Positions 26,601-34,450 of a stretch of DNA of 64,000 nucleotides are shown here, piece by piece. The notes beneath the pieces were generated by a model. The model ran no database searches and had not been told where the DNA came from. It saw only the letters and a list, made by a program, of their open reading frames with translations. Within the stretch, counting starts at the first letter, position 1, and the number at the start of each line of letters is the position of its first letter. Both the position numbers and the translations under genes were made by a program. The DNA is from Desulfuromonas acetexigens (GTDB lineage: Bacteria > Desulfobacterota > Desulfuromonadia > Desulfuromonadales > Trichloromonadaceae), in the NCBI RefSeq assembly GCF_900111775.1, contig NZ_FOJJ01000007.1:1-64000 (forward strand), given 5' to 3'.

Positions 26601-29600
26601 GGACTTCGCGAGACCTTTATCCACAACGGGCTCTATTCGCCCCTGGTCTCGACCGATTCGGCAACGACGGCCCATGCGGACGACGTCCCGCCCATCTTCT
26701 GGGGGCTCGATTCCGCCCGCAGCCACGACAGCGGCGGTACCATCAACCTCTCCTGGAATGCGGCCCGCGACCACACTCTGCCCATTACCTATCGGGTCTA
26801 CTGGAGCGAGTATTCCCTCAAAACCCACCTCGCTCACGGCGGCACCCTGCCCGAACCGGACGCCAATGCCTTGGCCGGCGGCGTCAGCTCGTTCAGTTAT
26901 GGGGTCTGGCAGGGTGAAAACCCGCCCGTCCCCGGAGGAGGCGACTACGTTATCTATATGACCACCACCCACGCCCTGCACTATCAGGTGAGCGGGCTGG
27001 GCAGCGGCAGTCTCTATAACTTCCTGGTTCGCGCCCAGGATGCCGTGGCCACGCCCAATGTCGACGGCAACCGCGAGGTCGCCATGGCGTTGCCCACCCA
27101 ATTGCCCCAGGAACCGAATATCACCAACCTCTACCTGATGAACGGCGCCAGTACGCTGACGCCCCAGGCCAGCCCAACGGCACCCGATTGGGGGGTAACC
27201 GACGGCACGATTCAACTGACCGGAACCGGCAGTGTCACTTTCACCGCACCTTCCGCCATCAACACGACACGACCGACCTGGGTGCAGGGGATCAGCTTCG
27301 CCATGCAGGTCAAAAACGAGGATCGGAGATCTCCTCAGAGCTTCAGCATTCAACTGGGGTATAACAACGGTAGTTTCCAAACCCTGGGCAACCCTATTTC
27401 CGTCGGCATCGGCCGACGGGCCAGACGGGTCATGAATATCGGCTTGGCCAGCGCGGCCGGGCAGGTGCCGGCTGGTGCCAGACTCGCGGTGCAGATCAAG
27501 CGAACCACCTCTTCGGGAAGCAGCTCGGCGATCACCTTCACCTGGGGCAGCAGCACCACCAAGGGACAAATCCTCTTCAATGCCCAGCCGATCAACCGGG
27601 CACCGAGCAAACCGGTCATCCAGGCCCTCAGTCGGGCTACGGGCGGGTATGTTCAAGTCAGATGGAATCCCTCGACCGATGGCGGCGACGGTGGACAAAG
27701 CCTTCACTACGATATTTATGGGTCTTGCGACGGGGGAACGAGTTGGCCCTATATCATCGGGCTGAACTTGAAAGATGCCGATGCCCCCACCGGCATCCGC
27801 TGGGATACCGTCGGCGACGGCCTGAGCGGAGCGACCTTCAATTGTCAGGTCAAAGTCGAGGCTTCCGACGACTTCCTCTATGAAGCGGTGCCGGGGAGTA
27901 AGGCTTGGTCAAGCCACACCCTCAGCGATCCGGCATCCGTTACCCTCAACAACAGCCAGGACGACGAACCACCGGCCGCGCCGACGATCAATCATATCGA
28001 AACCCGACCCAAACAGGGATCGATCTACCTGGAATGGATTGCCGTCGGCAACGACGGCGTTAATCACGGCAGCCGGGCGGCCTACTACGACATCCGCTTC
28101 CGCAAAACGGCAAACGGGCTATTGAACGATTCGAACTGGAATGACGTGAATACGGTGAAAGCGGACGGAGCCCCCGTGCCGAACTTCTCCGGCATCGGCG
28201 AATCCTTCGAGGTTCTCAACATGGCGCCGGATATCGACTATTCGCTGGCGCTTAAGGCCTGTGACCGGGGAGAAGACAACATCGTCTTTACCGCCGACGA
28301 CAACTGCTCGCCCTTGAGCCCGGTGGAAACGCACAAGAGCGGCCAATATTACTGCGGGGTCTGCCATTCGACCCCGCCCGATGAACCGGACACCCGCGGC
28401 ACCCACCGCGAGCACGGCTACACCCTGGATGACTGCGCCAAATGCCATGGCGACGGCACGAATCCGGAAGGGAATGATGTCCGCCTCTACGATGGCCGCC
28501 ACTATGACGGTTTCGTCAATATCGGATGGGGTCGGGATGCCGGGGGCAACCAGCTTGCCCTGCAAAAACTGGCGCTACAGAGCGGCGGCGCGGGCGTCAG
28601 CGTTTCCCAGGGGGGCAGTCTGATCTACCAGGATACGGATGGGGCCGGCGGCTACAACGGCGGTGCCACCTTCAATCCGGATCTGCCCCTCGTCAACACC
28701 GACAGCGGCACATGCATGAATTTCACGGCGGTAAATGCCTCGGGCTGCCACGGCACCTTCTCCCCCAAATGGGAAAGCGACACCAGCGCCGCGAAGAAGG
28801 AACCGCACTGCGCCGACTGCCACGGCGCCAACGGTCTGGCCGCCCCGGATAGCCGCAATCTCGACCCGTACAACCGACCCTGGGACGACAGCACCGACGG
28901 CATCCCCAGTGATCAGGTCAAGGCCTCGCCGCCGGTGGCCAATCACGGCGGCACGACCACAAGCGACCGTTACGTCGGCGCCCATGAACGCCACCTGAAC
29001 GCCTCTTTCCGTTTCGCCAAGGGGGATTCCTGTCGACTCTGCCACCGGGAAACGATGGAATCCGGCCTGCATGCCGATCGCGTCGTCGACATCCGCTTCG
29101 ACGTCTCGGCGGACAAGAGCAATACGGAAAAAGCCACGGTCAGTTACGATCTGATCGGCGATGGGAAAGGGGTTTCGTGCAGCAGCCTGAACAACACCTT
29201 CTGTCACGACACCGGCGCCCGCTGGGCCGAACCGGGAACGAAATGCAACAACTGTCACGGCATGGCCGGTAAGAGCTATGTCGTCGGCGCGGGAACCAGC
29301 GAAATCGGTCACGTCAAGGACGGCGGCACGGTTCGGGATTGTATTTACTGCCATGTGGCGGGGCACCCCCAGTCCCCCGACGGTATCAACTCGGGTACGG
29401 CGGAGGCGCTGCTGATCAACAACAATTCGGCGGTAGGCATCAACTACCGTTCGGGCGGCATCCATCTGCGTAAAGTCATCGGCGGTCGCTCGGCCATGAA
29501 CGACGGTTCGCTCATCGACACCCTCGCCGAAACCTGTTGGGGATGCCATGAAGATCAAAGTCCCGTGGTTTCGGAATGGGAATACAACAACCGGACGTCA

Positions 29601-30887
29601 ACCGGCAGCAGTCCCTATCACTACGGCAAACTGAATCAAACCAGCTGGGTCGGGGCCACCTGGTCGAGCGGCTACGGGTTGACTAACAACGACCCCTTCT
29701 ACTACAAACGGGGGAAAATCCAGTCAATCCATACAGCCAACCCGACCGGCACCTCACAGGTCGTCTGGAACTCCACAAGGGGCCGTTATGACGAAGTCGC
29801 CGACCCGGTCGACAAGATCCGTTGTTCCTATTGCCATGACGTGCACAACCTGAATCTGACCCCCGGCGACACCATGACCGGCCCCCCCTATTTGCGGGGC
29901 ACCTGGATGGGCAATCCCTATGAGGAAGATGGCGCGCCTTATAATAAAGTCTATGCCGCAAACACGATAATGGGAGCAGTTCCTCGTGGCGGTACCGCCT
30001 ACAACCAGTTGGGCGGGTATTACATCGATCAGAACAATGTTCGTCCCGGCACTGGCAAGACAACACCAGTATCCGCCCAATATCCGACCGCCGGCTGGAC
30101 CCTGGAATCTTCCGCCGGACTCTGCACCCTGTGCCACGGCACGAATGTCGATGAGATGGACCAGCGGAAACCGGAAACCGACCTCGAGGAAGGCAAGCTC
30201 TGGCTGGGAACCAACGGCCACAGCAATGCCGCGATCGGCGGAACCTTCTCGATGGCGGCGAACATTTTCGACTACAGCCACGGCCGACCAGAGCCTGTAA
30301 ATGTGATTTACTCTGGACGGTCAATTTCGGATACGCTCTGGAAAACTAATTTAGTTGCTGACATGGCCATGTCGTCCCAAGCAGATGAATCAAAACTCGC
30401 AGCAGGATATCGCGGTCCATATACCGGCAAATACAACCCTCTGGTACCTACTAATGCCTATTCTTTCAATGCTTACGACTGGGGTGCGACCGTGGATGAC
30501 GTCACCACCGACCAGATGTATCACCAGTTCAGCTGCTCCAAGTGCCACAACCCGCACGCCTCGCGACTGCCGAAGCTGATGATCACCAACTGTCTCGACA
30601 TTCGCCACAACACCTGGGACGACAGTCAGTCGATACCCAACACGCAGACCTTATATACGGCGAGCGCCCTCGACTTCGTGGACCGCAACATGCCCGCCGC
30701 CTACTACGCCTCGGCCCAAACCTGCCACCGCTTCGACGGCAGGCGTAGCGAAGGAGCGACCGAGGCCGACGACAGCCGACTTCGCGGGGGTTGGAACAAA
30801 GTCACGCCCTGGGTTTTTGACAACCTGAACAACGTCGAACACAAAGGGAGCAAGGATCCGACCTATATTTCACGCCCGGGTAACTAA
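23643..30887 (+). CDS. Giant secreted multiheme c-type cytochrome with central fibronectin-III-like region (2414 aa)
   Basis: A probable extracellular or outer-surface electron carrier. After a signal peptide (WIPYFMALVTGVLLLLALPGASRA) and a short beta domain, an N-terminal haem block spans about residues 177-860. A central region without haems (about 870-1560) carries FN3-like segments (PGTVLLTWLAPGDNGD, INLSWNAARDHTLPITYRVYW, YVQVRWNPSTDGG, IYLEWIAVGNDG). A second haem block spans about 1570-2300. I count 21 CxxCH motifs plus six variants with longer spacing (two CSNI(A/D)CH, one CTTDCH, one Cx6CH, one Cx7CH, one Cx10CH). The mix matches Geobacter CxxxxCH/CxxCH cytochromes (GSu_C4xC__C2xCH type). 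GGAAAAGGG precedes the ATG; a terminator follows. Confidence 0.92.
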   Translation: MNQSTATVKTRSNRWIPYFMALVTGVLLLLALPGASRADNATTAGPATATPGKATKVAGAAKITVNIPYSGDANGDNTALIEWDEDGGDWSSLLGSQALAHSINPYNYEITGLDNAVSYQIRVTISDPDGGSNLVQTLTGLKPYNRLLHNAVSTGSGKWGGNWGLIDENSRYGEISCSTCHTTSTGNIKRVKETVTAANSPTHDFPGSAVEFLDARDGSAHFGDDSGARTDSNRICEVCHSLNKFHNFSISNNTSNTHQNETNCVRCHKHSQGFMGSGCDGCHGGDIAGATSGNFWPSSTGETTDTVNSANDAGEHTAHMQALAAKIYNESIAELLNTTGNGTSSEKQKALCAYCHANPGADADHGDGDHAEVAFLRIWDGAADGAPLAAFNYDYTTPTTATCSNIDCHNNKTTATAHGWYAGGSTSCLICHTEDRTTPNSSAIADPVSGLHLADTNAPDVEAHNGSFGGGSYGCISCHTETPTDVHLNGVANTPATATFAFSPDVTVNLEGLDDETDNTCTTDCHSDGGKWARLWSTEAFDALPEGWTTDSELPGNCKTCHGVFGAWVEGTSHAGTSGAQASIMGTSHNSQGAVKPGAACEDCHVYPSRSDLHKDGAITLNDSDNEVDPTRTTVESTNYIYCQACHDSSLYPPNAESRVFPESTAFPYAEVSGAYKIVGGCSSGIAGCHGDTSNNWWPNNPSSDPVNYPNRAGAHPQHNITIGKLLAQARTGDPNATPIQEDYNNTCKFCHPMKDAGGIMASVQHKNARTEVFGGFVYPFADGKGVVSDASNPATTDWGSSYDTNPDDGFIYQLENLSTPAWEYPLDKDGNYRQFLYGYRGDSAVRHGSCSNIACHSNAPFTPQWYGDEQPPGTVGSLTAATHDPTPDHQGGVTDKPGTVLLTWLAPGDNGDMDGTAYEYEVYYSTSGPINAGNLNAATRAGGAPSPLRRGSSQSMVVDGLTPGSSYWFAVRAKDQPRYDDLNHDGLRETFIHNGLYSPLVSTDSATTAHADDVPPIFWGLDSARSHDSGGTINLSWNAARDHTLPITYRVYWSEYSLKTHLAHGGTLPEPDANALAGGVSSFSYGVWQGENPPVPGGGDYVIYMTTTHALHYQVSGLGSGSLYNFLVRAQDAVATPNVDGNREVAMALPTQLPQEPNITNLYLMNGASTLTPQASPTAPDWGVTDGTIQLTGTGSVTFTAPSAINTTRPTWVQGISFAMQVKNEDRRSPQSFSIQLGYNNGSFQTLGNPISVGIGRRARRVMNIGLASAAGQVPAGARLAVQIKRTTSSGSSSAITFTWGSSTTKGQILFNAQPINRAPSKPVIQALSRATGGYVQVRWNPSTDGGDGGQSLHYDIYGSCDGGTSWPYIIGLNLKDADAPTGIRWDTVGDGLSGATFNCQVKVEASDDFLYEAVPGSKAWSSHTLSDPASVTLNNSQDDEPPAAPTINHIETRPKQGSIYLEWIAVGNDGVNHGSRAAYYDIRFRKTANGLLNDSNWNDVNTVKADGAPVPNFSGIGESFEVLNMAPDIDYSLALKACDRGEDNIVFTADDNCSPLSPVETHKSGQYYCGVCHSTPPDEPDTRGTHREHGYTLDDCAKCHGDGTNPEGNDVRLYDGRHYDGFVNIGWGRDAGGNQLALQKLALQSGGAGVSVSQGGSLIYQDTDGAGGYNGGATFNPDLPLVNTDSGTCMNFTAVNASGCHGTFSPKWESDTSAAKKEPHCADCHGANGLAAPDSRNLDPYNRPWDDSTDGIPSDQVKASPPVANHGGTTTSDRYVGAHERHLNASFRFAKGDSCRLCHRETMESGLHADRVVDIRFDVSADKSNTEKATVSYDLIGDGKGVSCSSLNNTFCHDTGARWAEPGTKCNNCHGMAGKSYVVGAGTSEIGHVKDGGTVRDCIYCHVAGHPQSPDGINSGTAEALLINNNSAVGINYRSGGIHLRKVIGGRSAMNDGSLIDTLAETCWGCHEDQSPVVSEWEYNNRTSTGSSPYHYGKLNQTSWVGATWSSGYGLTNNDPFYYKRGKIQSIHTANPTGTSQVVWNSTRGRYDEVADPVDKIRCSYCHDVHNLNLTPGDTMTGPPYLRGTWMGNPYEEDGAPYNKVYAANTIMGAVPRGGTAYNQLGGYYIDQNNVRPGTGKTTPVSAQYPTAGWTLESSAGLCTLCHGTNVDEMDQRKPETDLEEGKLWLGTNGHSNAAIGGTFSMAANIFDYSHGRPEPVNVIYSGRSISDTLWKTNLVADMAMSSQADESKLAAGYRGPYTGKYNPLVPTNAYSFNAYDWGATVDDVTTDQMYHQFSCSKCHNPHASRLPKLMITNCLDIRHNTWDDSQSIPNTQTLYTASALDFVDRNMPAAYYASAQTCHRFDGRRSEGATEADDSRLRGGWNKVTPWVFDNLNNVEHKGSKDPTYISRPGN

Positions 30888-30902
30888 CCCCTTAAACTCA
30901 GG

Positions 30903-30988
30903 CTCAAAAAACACGTCGGGCCGGGAGAATTCTCCCGGCCCGATGCGTTTTCATCGACTTTCCCCCTCCCCTACTTCTCGACAAAGTG
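30903..30988. repeat. Left copy of an ~85-bp direct repeat flanking the toxin-antitoxin cassette
   Basis: This stretch aligns over its full length with 31560-31645 (roughly 85% by eye). Both contain the same GTCGGGCCGGGAG hairpin followed by GCGTTTT, then a CCCCTCCCCTACTTCT-like block. In the right copy that block is the 3' end of the 34-residue rubredoxin-like gene; here it is a degenerate remnant. Confidence 0.7.
30916..30950 (+). terminator. Terminator of the cytochrome gene
   Basis: A perfect 14-bp palindromic stem (TCGGGCCGGGAGAA and its complement, 30916-30943) is followed by TGCGTTTT. It lies 28 bases after the cytochrome stop codon. Confidence 0.8.
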
Positions 30989-30993
30989 CCCCA

Positions 30994-31032
30994 GACAACC
31001 ATGTTGTCAGACAACCGTTGACCGGAGTTGTC
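30994..31032 (+). promoter_or_regulatory. Autoregulatory operator of the toxin-antitoxin operon
   Basis: Two inverted repeats built from GACAAC/GTTGTC: one compact (30994-31008, 3-base centre) and one spread (31010-31032). The second overlaps the -35 region of the promoter, as is usual for operators bound by ribbon-helix-helix antitoxins. Confidence 0.6.
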
Positions 31033-31046
31033 AGCAGGACTATGCT
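31018..31046 (+). promoter_or_regulatory. Sigma-70-type promoter of the toxin-antitoxin operon
   Basis: TTGACC at 31018-31023 and TATGCT at 31041-31046 are separated by 17 bases; the antitoxin ATG is 32 bases downstream. The -35 is embedded in the operator palindromes. Confidence 0.55.
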
Positions 31047-31077
31047 ATACGCGTATGACAAAAAAGGAGGACCGCCC

Positions 31078-31290
31078 ATGCTCGCGGTAAGAATCCCCGC
31101 CGACATCGAAAATCGCCTGGAGGAACTGGCCCGAAAAACCGGCCGCACCAAGACCTACTATGTGCGCGAAGCACTGACCGAGTATCTGGCCGCCCTTGAA
31201 GATCATTATCTGGCCGAGGAACGCCTGCGGGAAAACCGGCCGGCCATCCCCCTGGACGAGGTGGAGCGTACTCTTGGCCTGGCGGATTGA
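31078..31290 (+). CDS. RelB/RHH-type antitoxin
   Basis: 70 residues with an N-terminal ribbon-helix-helix DNA-binding domain (MLAVRIPADIENRLEELARKTGRTKTYYVREALTEYLAALED) and a C-terminal toxin-binding tail (IPLDEVERTLGLAD). It should neutralise the downstream RelE-like toxin and repress the operon through the GACAAC/GTTGTC operators. AAGGAGG stands 7 bases before the ATG. It overlaps the toxin gene by 17 bases. Confidence 0.9.
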   Translation: MLAVRIPADIENRLEELARKTGRTKTYYVREALTEYLAALEDHYLAEERLRENRPAIPLDEVERTLGLAD

Positions 31291-31543
31291 GTTCGATCCG
31301 GGAGCGGTCGACGACCTGGCCCAGCTCGACCGGTCGGTGCAAAAACGGATTCTCAAGGTGTTACGCGAACGCATCGCGCCTTTGGACGCCCCCCGTTGCC
31401 TGGGCGCGGCTCTGCGCGGCAACGAACTGGGTCGTTTCTGGAAATACCGTATCGGCGATTACCGTCTGATCTGCGATATTCAGGATCAGACGATCCGCAT
31501 TCTGGTGTTGCGCATCGGCCACCGTCGCGAGGTCTACAAGTAA
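31274..31543 (+). CDS. RelE/ParE-superfamily toxin
   Basis: 89 residues of the RelE fold: WRIEFDPGAVDDLAQLDRSVQKRILKVLRERI, then LGRFWKYRIGDYRLICDIQDQTIRILVLRIGHRREVYK, the classical C-terminal RelE block. Such toxins cleave mRNA on the ribosome or, in ParE relatives, poison gyrase; the RelE-like tail favours the former. The start is TTG at 31274 inside the antitoxin gene, which gives the normal family length; GAGGTGGAG lies about 9 bases before it. It is translationally coupled to the antitoxin. Confidence 0.88.
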   Translation: MAWRIEFDPGAVDDLAQLDRSVQKRILKVLRERIAPLDAPRCLGAALRGNELGRFWKYRIGDYRLICDIQDQTIRILVLRIGHRREVYK

Positions 31544-31559
31544 CCCAAAACTACATCCT

Positions 31560-31645
31560 TCAAAAACGCGTCGGGCCGGGAGCAACCTCCCGGCCCGACG
31601 CGTTTTCCTCGCTTCTCTCCCTTCCCCTACTTCTTGACGAAGTTG
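31560..31645. repeat. Right copy of the ~85-bp direct repeat flanking the toxin-antitoxin cassette
   Basis: Partner of the copy at 30903-30988. This copy includes an extended hairpin and the last six codons plus stop of the rubredoxin-like gene on the minus strand, so it is likely the ancestral context into which the cassette was placed. Confidence 0.7.
31562..31606. terminator. Bidirectional terminator between the toxin gene and the rubredoxin-like gene
   Basis: A 17-bp perfect stem (31566-31582 with 31587-31603) with a CAAC loop, flanked by AAAAA on the left and TTTT on the right, serves both convergent genes. Confidence 0.85.
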
Positions 31646-31731
31646 GTCGGGGCGTTGCAGGTGGGGCATTTTTTCGGCTTGCAGCGGCCTTCCTTCTCAA
31701 AACCGCATTGCTCGCAGCGCCAGATCGCCAT
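31627..31731 (-). CDS. RCKP-type rubredoxin-like mini-protein (34 aa)
   Basis: A 34-residue protein with two CxxC knuckles: WRCEQCGFEKEGRCKPKKCPTCNAP, ending TNFVKK. Four cysteines (CEQC, CPTC) would bind iron or zinc as in rubredoxin-like ribbons; the RCKP signature names a family of such mini-proteins in anaerobes. AAAGGAGAG lies 6 bases before the ATG. Its 3' end forms part of the repeat that flanks the toxin-antitoxin cassette. Role unknown; possibly electron transfer or metal handling. Confidence 0.85.
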   Translation of the reverse strand: MAIWRCEQCGFEKEGRCKPKKCPTCNAPTNFVKK

Positions 31732-31800
31732 ATTGCTCTCCTTTCGTGGCTGAATAATTAAGACTATTACGGTCCTATTTTATCCATAACCTTATTCCTG

Positions 31801-32988
31801 TCAACATTTTTCCTGCCGCGTCCCCGGCCCCTTTCCCCCCAGCCGTTCGATGCCGCGCAGATGCAGGCGGGCTTCCTCGGCCCGTTCGGGGGTGCGGGCG
31901 AGGTCGAGGGCGGCGAGAAAGTAGTGGTAGGCGCTGGTGATGCAGCGGGGCTGGTGGATGAGAGCCTTGCCGGCGCCGAGATAGGCGCGGTCGAGGCCGG
32001 GGTCGGCCGGGCGCTCGGCGATGAAGCGACGGAAGAGGCCGAGGGCCGGGTCGAAGCGGCGATGGGTGAGATAGAATTCCCCGAGATCGAGCCAGGTTTC
32101 CGAGGCGAGGCGCGCCCGCGCCTGACGGTCGCCGAGTTGCCGGTAGAGGGCATCGGCCAGGGCCAGATCATCGCCGACCAAGGCCTGACGGAGATTTTCC
32201 CCGGGATCGCCGCCGGCTCCGGCCGCGACCTCCGAACCGCGCCGCCAACGGCGTTCGGGCGCGCGATCGAGTCCCCAGGCGATGGCAAGACCGGCGATGA
32301 AACCGCCGATGTGAGCGCCGTGGGCGACACCGCCGTTACCGCCGGCGTCGAGGAGAAAGGGCAGGAGGTTGTCGACCAGCAGATAGAAACCGAGAACCAG
32401 CCGCGCCGGGACGAGAAAGGTGGTAACGAGAAGGGGAAAGAGGAAGACGAAGATCTTGATCTGGTTGCGGGGGAACCACAAGTAATAGCAGCCGAGGACC
32501 CCGGAGATCGCCCCCGAGGCGCCGACCAAGGGGACCTGCGAGCTTGGGACGAAGAGGGCGAAGAAGAGGGTCGAGAGGACCCCCATGCCGAGATAGGCGA
32601 GCAGAAAACGGAAGCGGCCGAGGCGATGCTCGACGTTGTCGCCGAAGATGTAGAGAAAGAGCATGTTGCCGAACAGGTGCATCCAGCCGCCGTGCAGGAA
32701 CATGGCGCTGAAGAGCGTGCTCAGATCGGGAGAACCGGGGCGAAAACCGTGGCGGAAGACGTAGAGGTCGTAGGCGCTGAGCTGCTGGAAAAGGATGCGC
32801 GCCGCCTGGGGTGTTTTGGCGCCGGCGACGCGCAGGTATTCGTGCAACAGGGGGTCGGCGAGTTCGGGACGGGTGCCGCTTAAAGGGACAGCAATGAGCA
32901 AGAAAACGGCGACGTTGAGGCCGATGAGCAGATAGGTGGCATAGGGGATCCCCGGCGGGTTGGGGGTATCGCCGACCGGCAGTAACAT
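31801..32988 (-). CDS. Rhomboid-family intramembrane protease with C-terminal TPR-like region
   Basis: 395 residues. Residues 1-210 form the rhomboid core: AMFLHGGWMHLFGNMLFLYIFGDNVEHRLG, catalytic Ser in VGASGAISGVLG and catalytic His in HGAHIGGFIAG. Residues ~265-395 are a soluble helical region with TPR-like repeats (ALADALYRQLGDRQARARLASETWLDLGEFYLTHRRFDPALGLFRRFIAERP) that may bind substrates or partners. ATG at 32988 follows GAGGGCTTGCGTC; longer readings extend into the divergent promoter region. Second rhomboid in the window, not closely alike. Confidence 0.9.
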   Translation of the reverse strand: MLLPVGDTPNPPGIPYATYLLIGLNVAVFLLIAVPLSGTRPELADPLLHEYLRVAGAKTPQAARILFQQLSAYDLYVFRHGFRPGSPDLSTLFSAMFLHGGWMHLFGNMLFLYIFGDNVEHRLGRFRFLLAYLGMGVLSTLFFALFVPSSQVPLVGASGAISGVLGCYYLWFPRNQIKIFVFLFPLLVTTFLVPARLVLGFYLLVDNLLPFLLDAGGNGGVAHGAHIGGFIAGLAIAWGLDRAPERRWRRGSEVAAGAGGDPGENLRQALVGDDLALADALYRQLGDRQARARLASETWLDLGEFYLTHRRFDPALGLFRRFIAERPADPGLDRAYLGAGKALIHQPRCITSAYHYFLAALDLARTPERAEEARLHLRGIERLGGKGPGTRQEKC

Positions 32989-33134
32989 GACGCAAGCCCT
33001 CGCGAATGAAGTCCGGCGACGTGGCATCGGCACCCACCGGCGAAGCCAAGAGACTAGCACGCTCGGCACCCGGAAACCAGCCTTGCTTTTTCCCGGGTAA
33101 AATATTATTTTACCGCCACCGGAGGTTACCCACT

Positions 33135-33746
33135 GTGAGCTTTCTCTACGCCCTCGATCTCATCGGCACCGCCGCGTTTGCCGCCTCCGGCGCCCTGGCC
33201 GGTGTGCGTCGCAACATGGACCTGCTCGGGGTGCTGGTCCTCGGTACCGTCACCGCCACCGGCGGCGGCACCCTGCGCGATATCCTCCTCGGTGACTTCC
33301 CCCCCTTTTGCTTCAAGAACGAAACCTATCTTTACATCTCCCTGGGGATTTCCCTGCTGGTCTTCTTCCAACACCACCGCTTCGACGCCTTTAAAAATCC
33401 CCTGCTTTATTTCGACGCTGTCGGCCTCGGCACCTTCGTCGTCATCGGCACCGGCAAGGCCCTCGATTTCAACATGGGTTTTATCGGCGCGGTGACCATG
33501 GGGATCATGACCGCCACCGCCGGCGGGGTCACCCGCGACGTCCTCTCCAACCGCATTCCGCTGATTCTGCGCAAAGAGGTCTACGCCTCGGCCTGTCTGG
33601 CGGGGGCGGTACTCATGACGGTGCTGCACAAGACCGCTCTGCACCCGAGCCTGACGGCATCCTTGGCGGCCTTGACCGTCATCCTCCTACGCCTACTGGC
33701 GATCCGCCACAACTGGTCGCTGCCCAAGGCCAAAGTGCCGAACTGA
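33135..33746 (+). CDS. TRIC/UPF0126-family monovalent cation channel
   Basis: 203 residues, seven predicted membrane helices in two internally similar halves. The UPF0126 glycine signatures are present twice: TATGGGTLRDILLGDFPP near residues 40-57 and TATAGGVTRDVLSNRIPLILRKE. Homologous to trimeric intracellular cation channels; thought to conduct K+ or Na+ or to move small metabolites. The start is GTG at 33135, supported by GGAGG 9 bases upstream. It is divergent from the rhomboid-TPR gene. Confidence 0.92.
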   Translation: MSFLYALDLIGTAAFAASGALAGVRRNMDLLGVLVLGTVTATGGGTLRDILLGDFPPFCFKNETYLYISLGISLLVFFQHHRFDAFKNPLLYFDAVGLGTFVVIGTGKALDFNMGFIGAVTMGIMTATAGGVTRDVLSNRIPLILRKEVYASACLAGAVLMTVLHKTALHPSLTASLAALTVILLRLLAIRHNWSLPKAKVPN

Positions 33747-33793
33747 ATCATCTTCTTCTATCCCACCCAAATGACCATACGAAAGGACCCTGC

Positions 33794-34450
33794 ATGCATA
33801 CCGTCCGCCTGAAAGGAACCTCGAAAACCCTGCGCGTCGGCAAGGTCATCTGCCTGGCCCGCAACTACTCGGAACATATCAAGGAACTCGGCAACGCCGT
33901 GCCCGAGAAGCCGGTGCTTTTCATCAAGCCCGCCAGCAGCATCATCGGCCGGCACGAAGCGGTCGTCATTCCCGCCTTCTCCCAGGACTGCCAGCACGAG
34001 GTGGAACTGGCGGTACTGATCGGCAAGTGGGGGAAGAACATCAGCGCCAAAGAGGCCCTGAATCACGTCGCCGGTTACGGCGTCGCCCTCGACATGACCT
34101 TGCGCGACGTGCAGAACGAACTGAAACAGAAAGGCCTGCCCTGGGAAATCGCCAAGGGTTTCGATACCGCCTGCCCCCTTTCGGATTTCGTTCCCGCCGC
34201 CGAGGTAGGCGACCCGCACAATCTGCGCATCACCCTCAAGGTCAACGAGCAGCTGCGGCAGGACGGCAACACCGCGCAGATGATGCGGCGCATCCCCGAG
34301 ATCATTCAGGCGGTATCGGAAATCTTCACCCTGGAGGAAGGGGATGTGATTCTCACCGGCACCCCATCCGGCGTCGGCGCGGTGAAGAGCGGCGACCGCA
34401 TGCTGGCGGAGATCGAGAAGGTCGGCTGTCTGGAGACTCCGGTACAATGA
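33794..34450 (+). CDS. Fumarylacetoacetate hydrolase (FAH/FAHD)-family protein
   Basis: A 218-residue single-domain FAH enzyme: KVICLARNYSEHIKEL, VLFIKPASSIIG, the metal ligands in DCQHEVELAVLIGKWGKNI (Glu-x-Glu) and CPLSDFVP, and the closing LEEGDVILTGTPSGVGAVKSGD. Such enzymes cleave C-C bonds of acylpyruvates or decarboxylate oxaloacetate-like compounds with Mg2+. Closest in pattern to FAHD1-type acylpyruvases. Its stop overlaps the start of the next gene (ATGA). Confidence 0.9.
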   Translation: MHTVRLKGTSKTLRVGKVICLARNYSEHIKELGNAVPEKPVLFIKPASSIIGRHEAVVIPAFSQDCQHEVELAVLIGKWGKNISAKEALNHVAGYGVALDMTLRDVQNELKQKGLPWEIAKGFDTACPLSDFVPAAEVGDPHNLRITLKVNEQLRQDGNTAQMMRRIPEIIQAVSEIFTLEEGDVILTGTPSGVGAVKSGDRMLAEIEKVGCLETPVQ

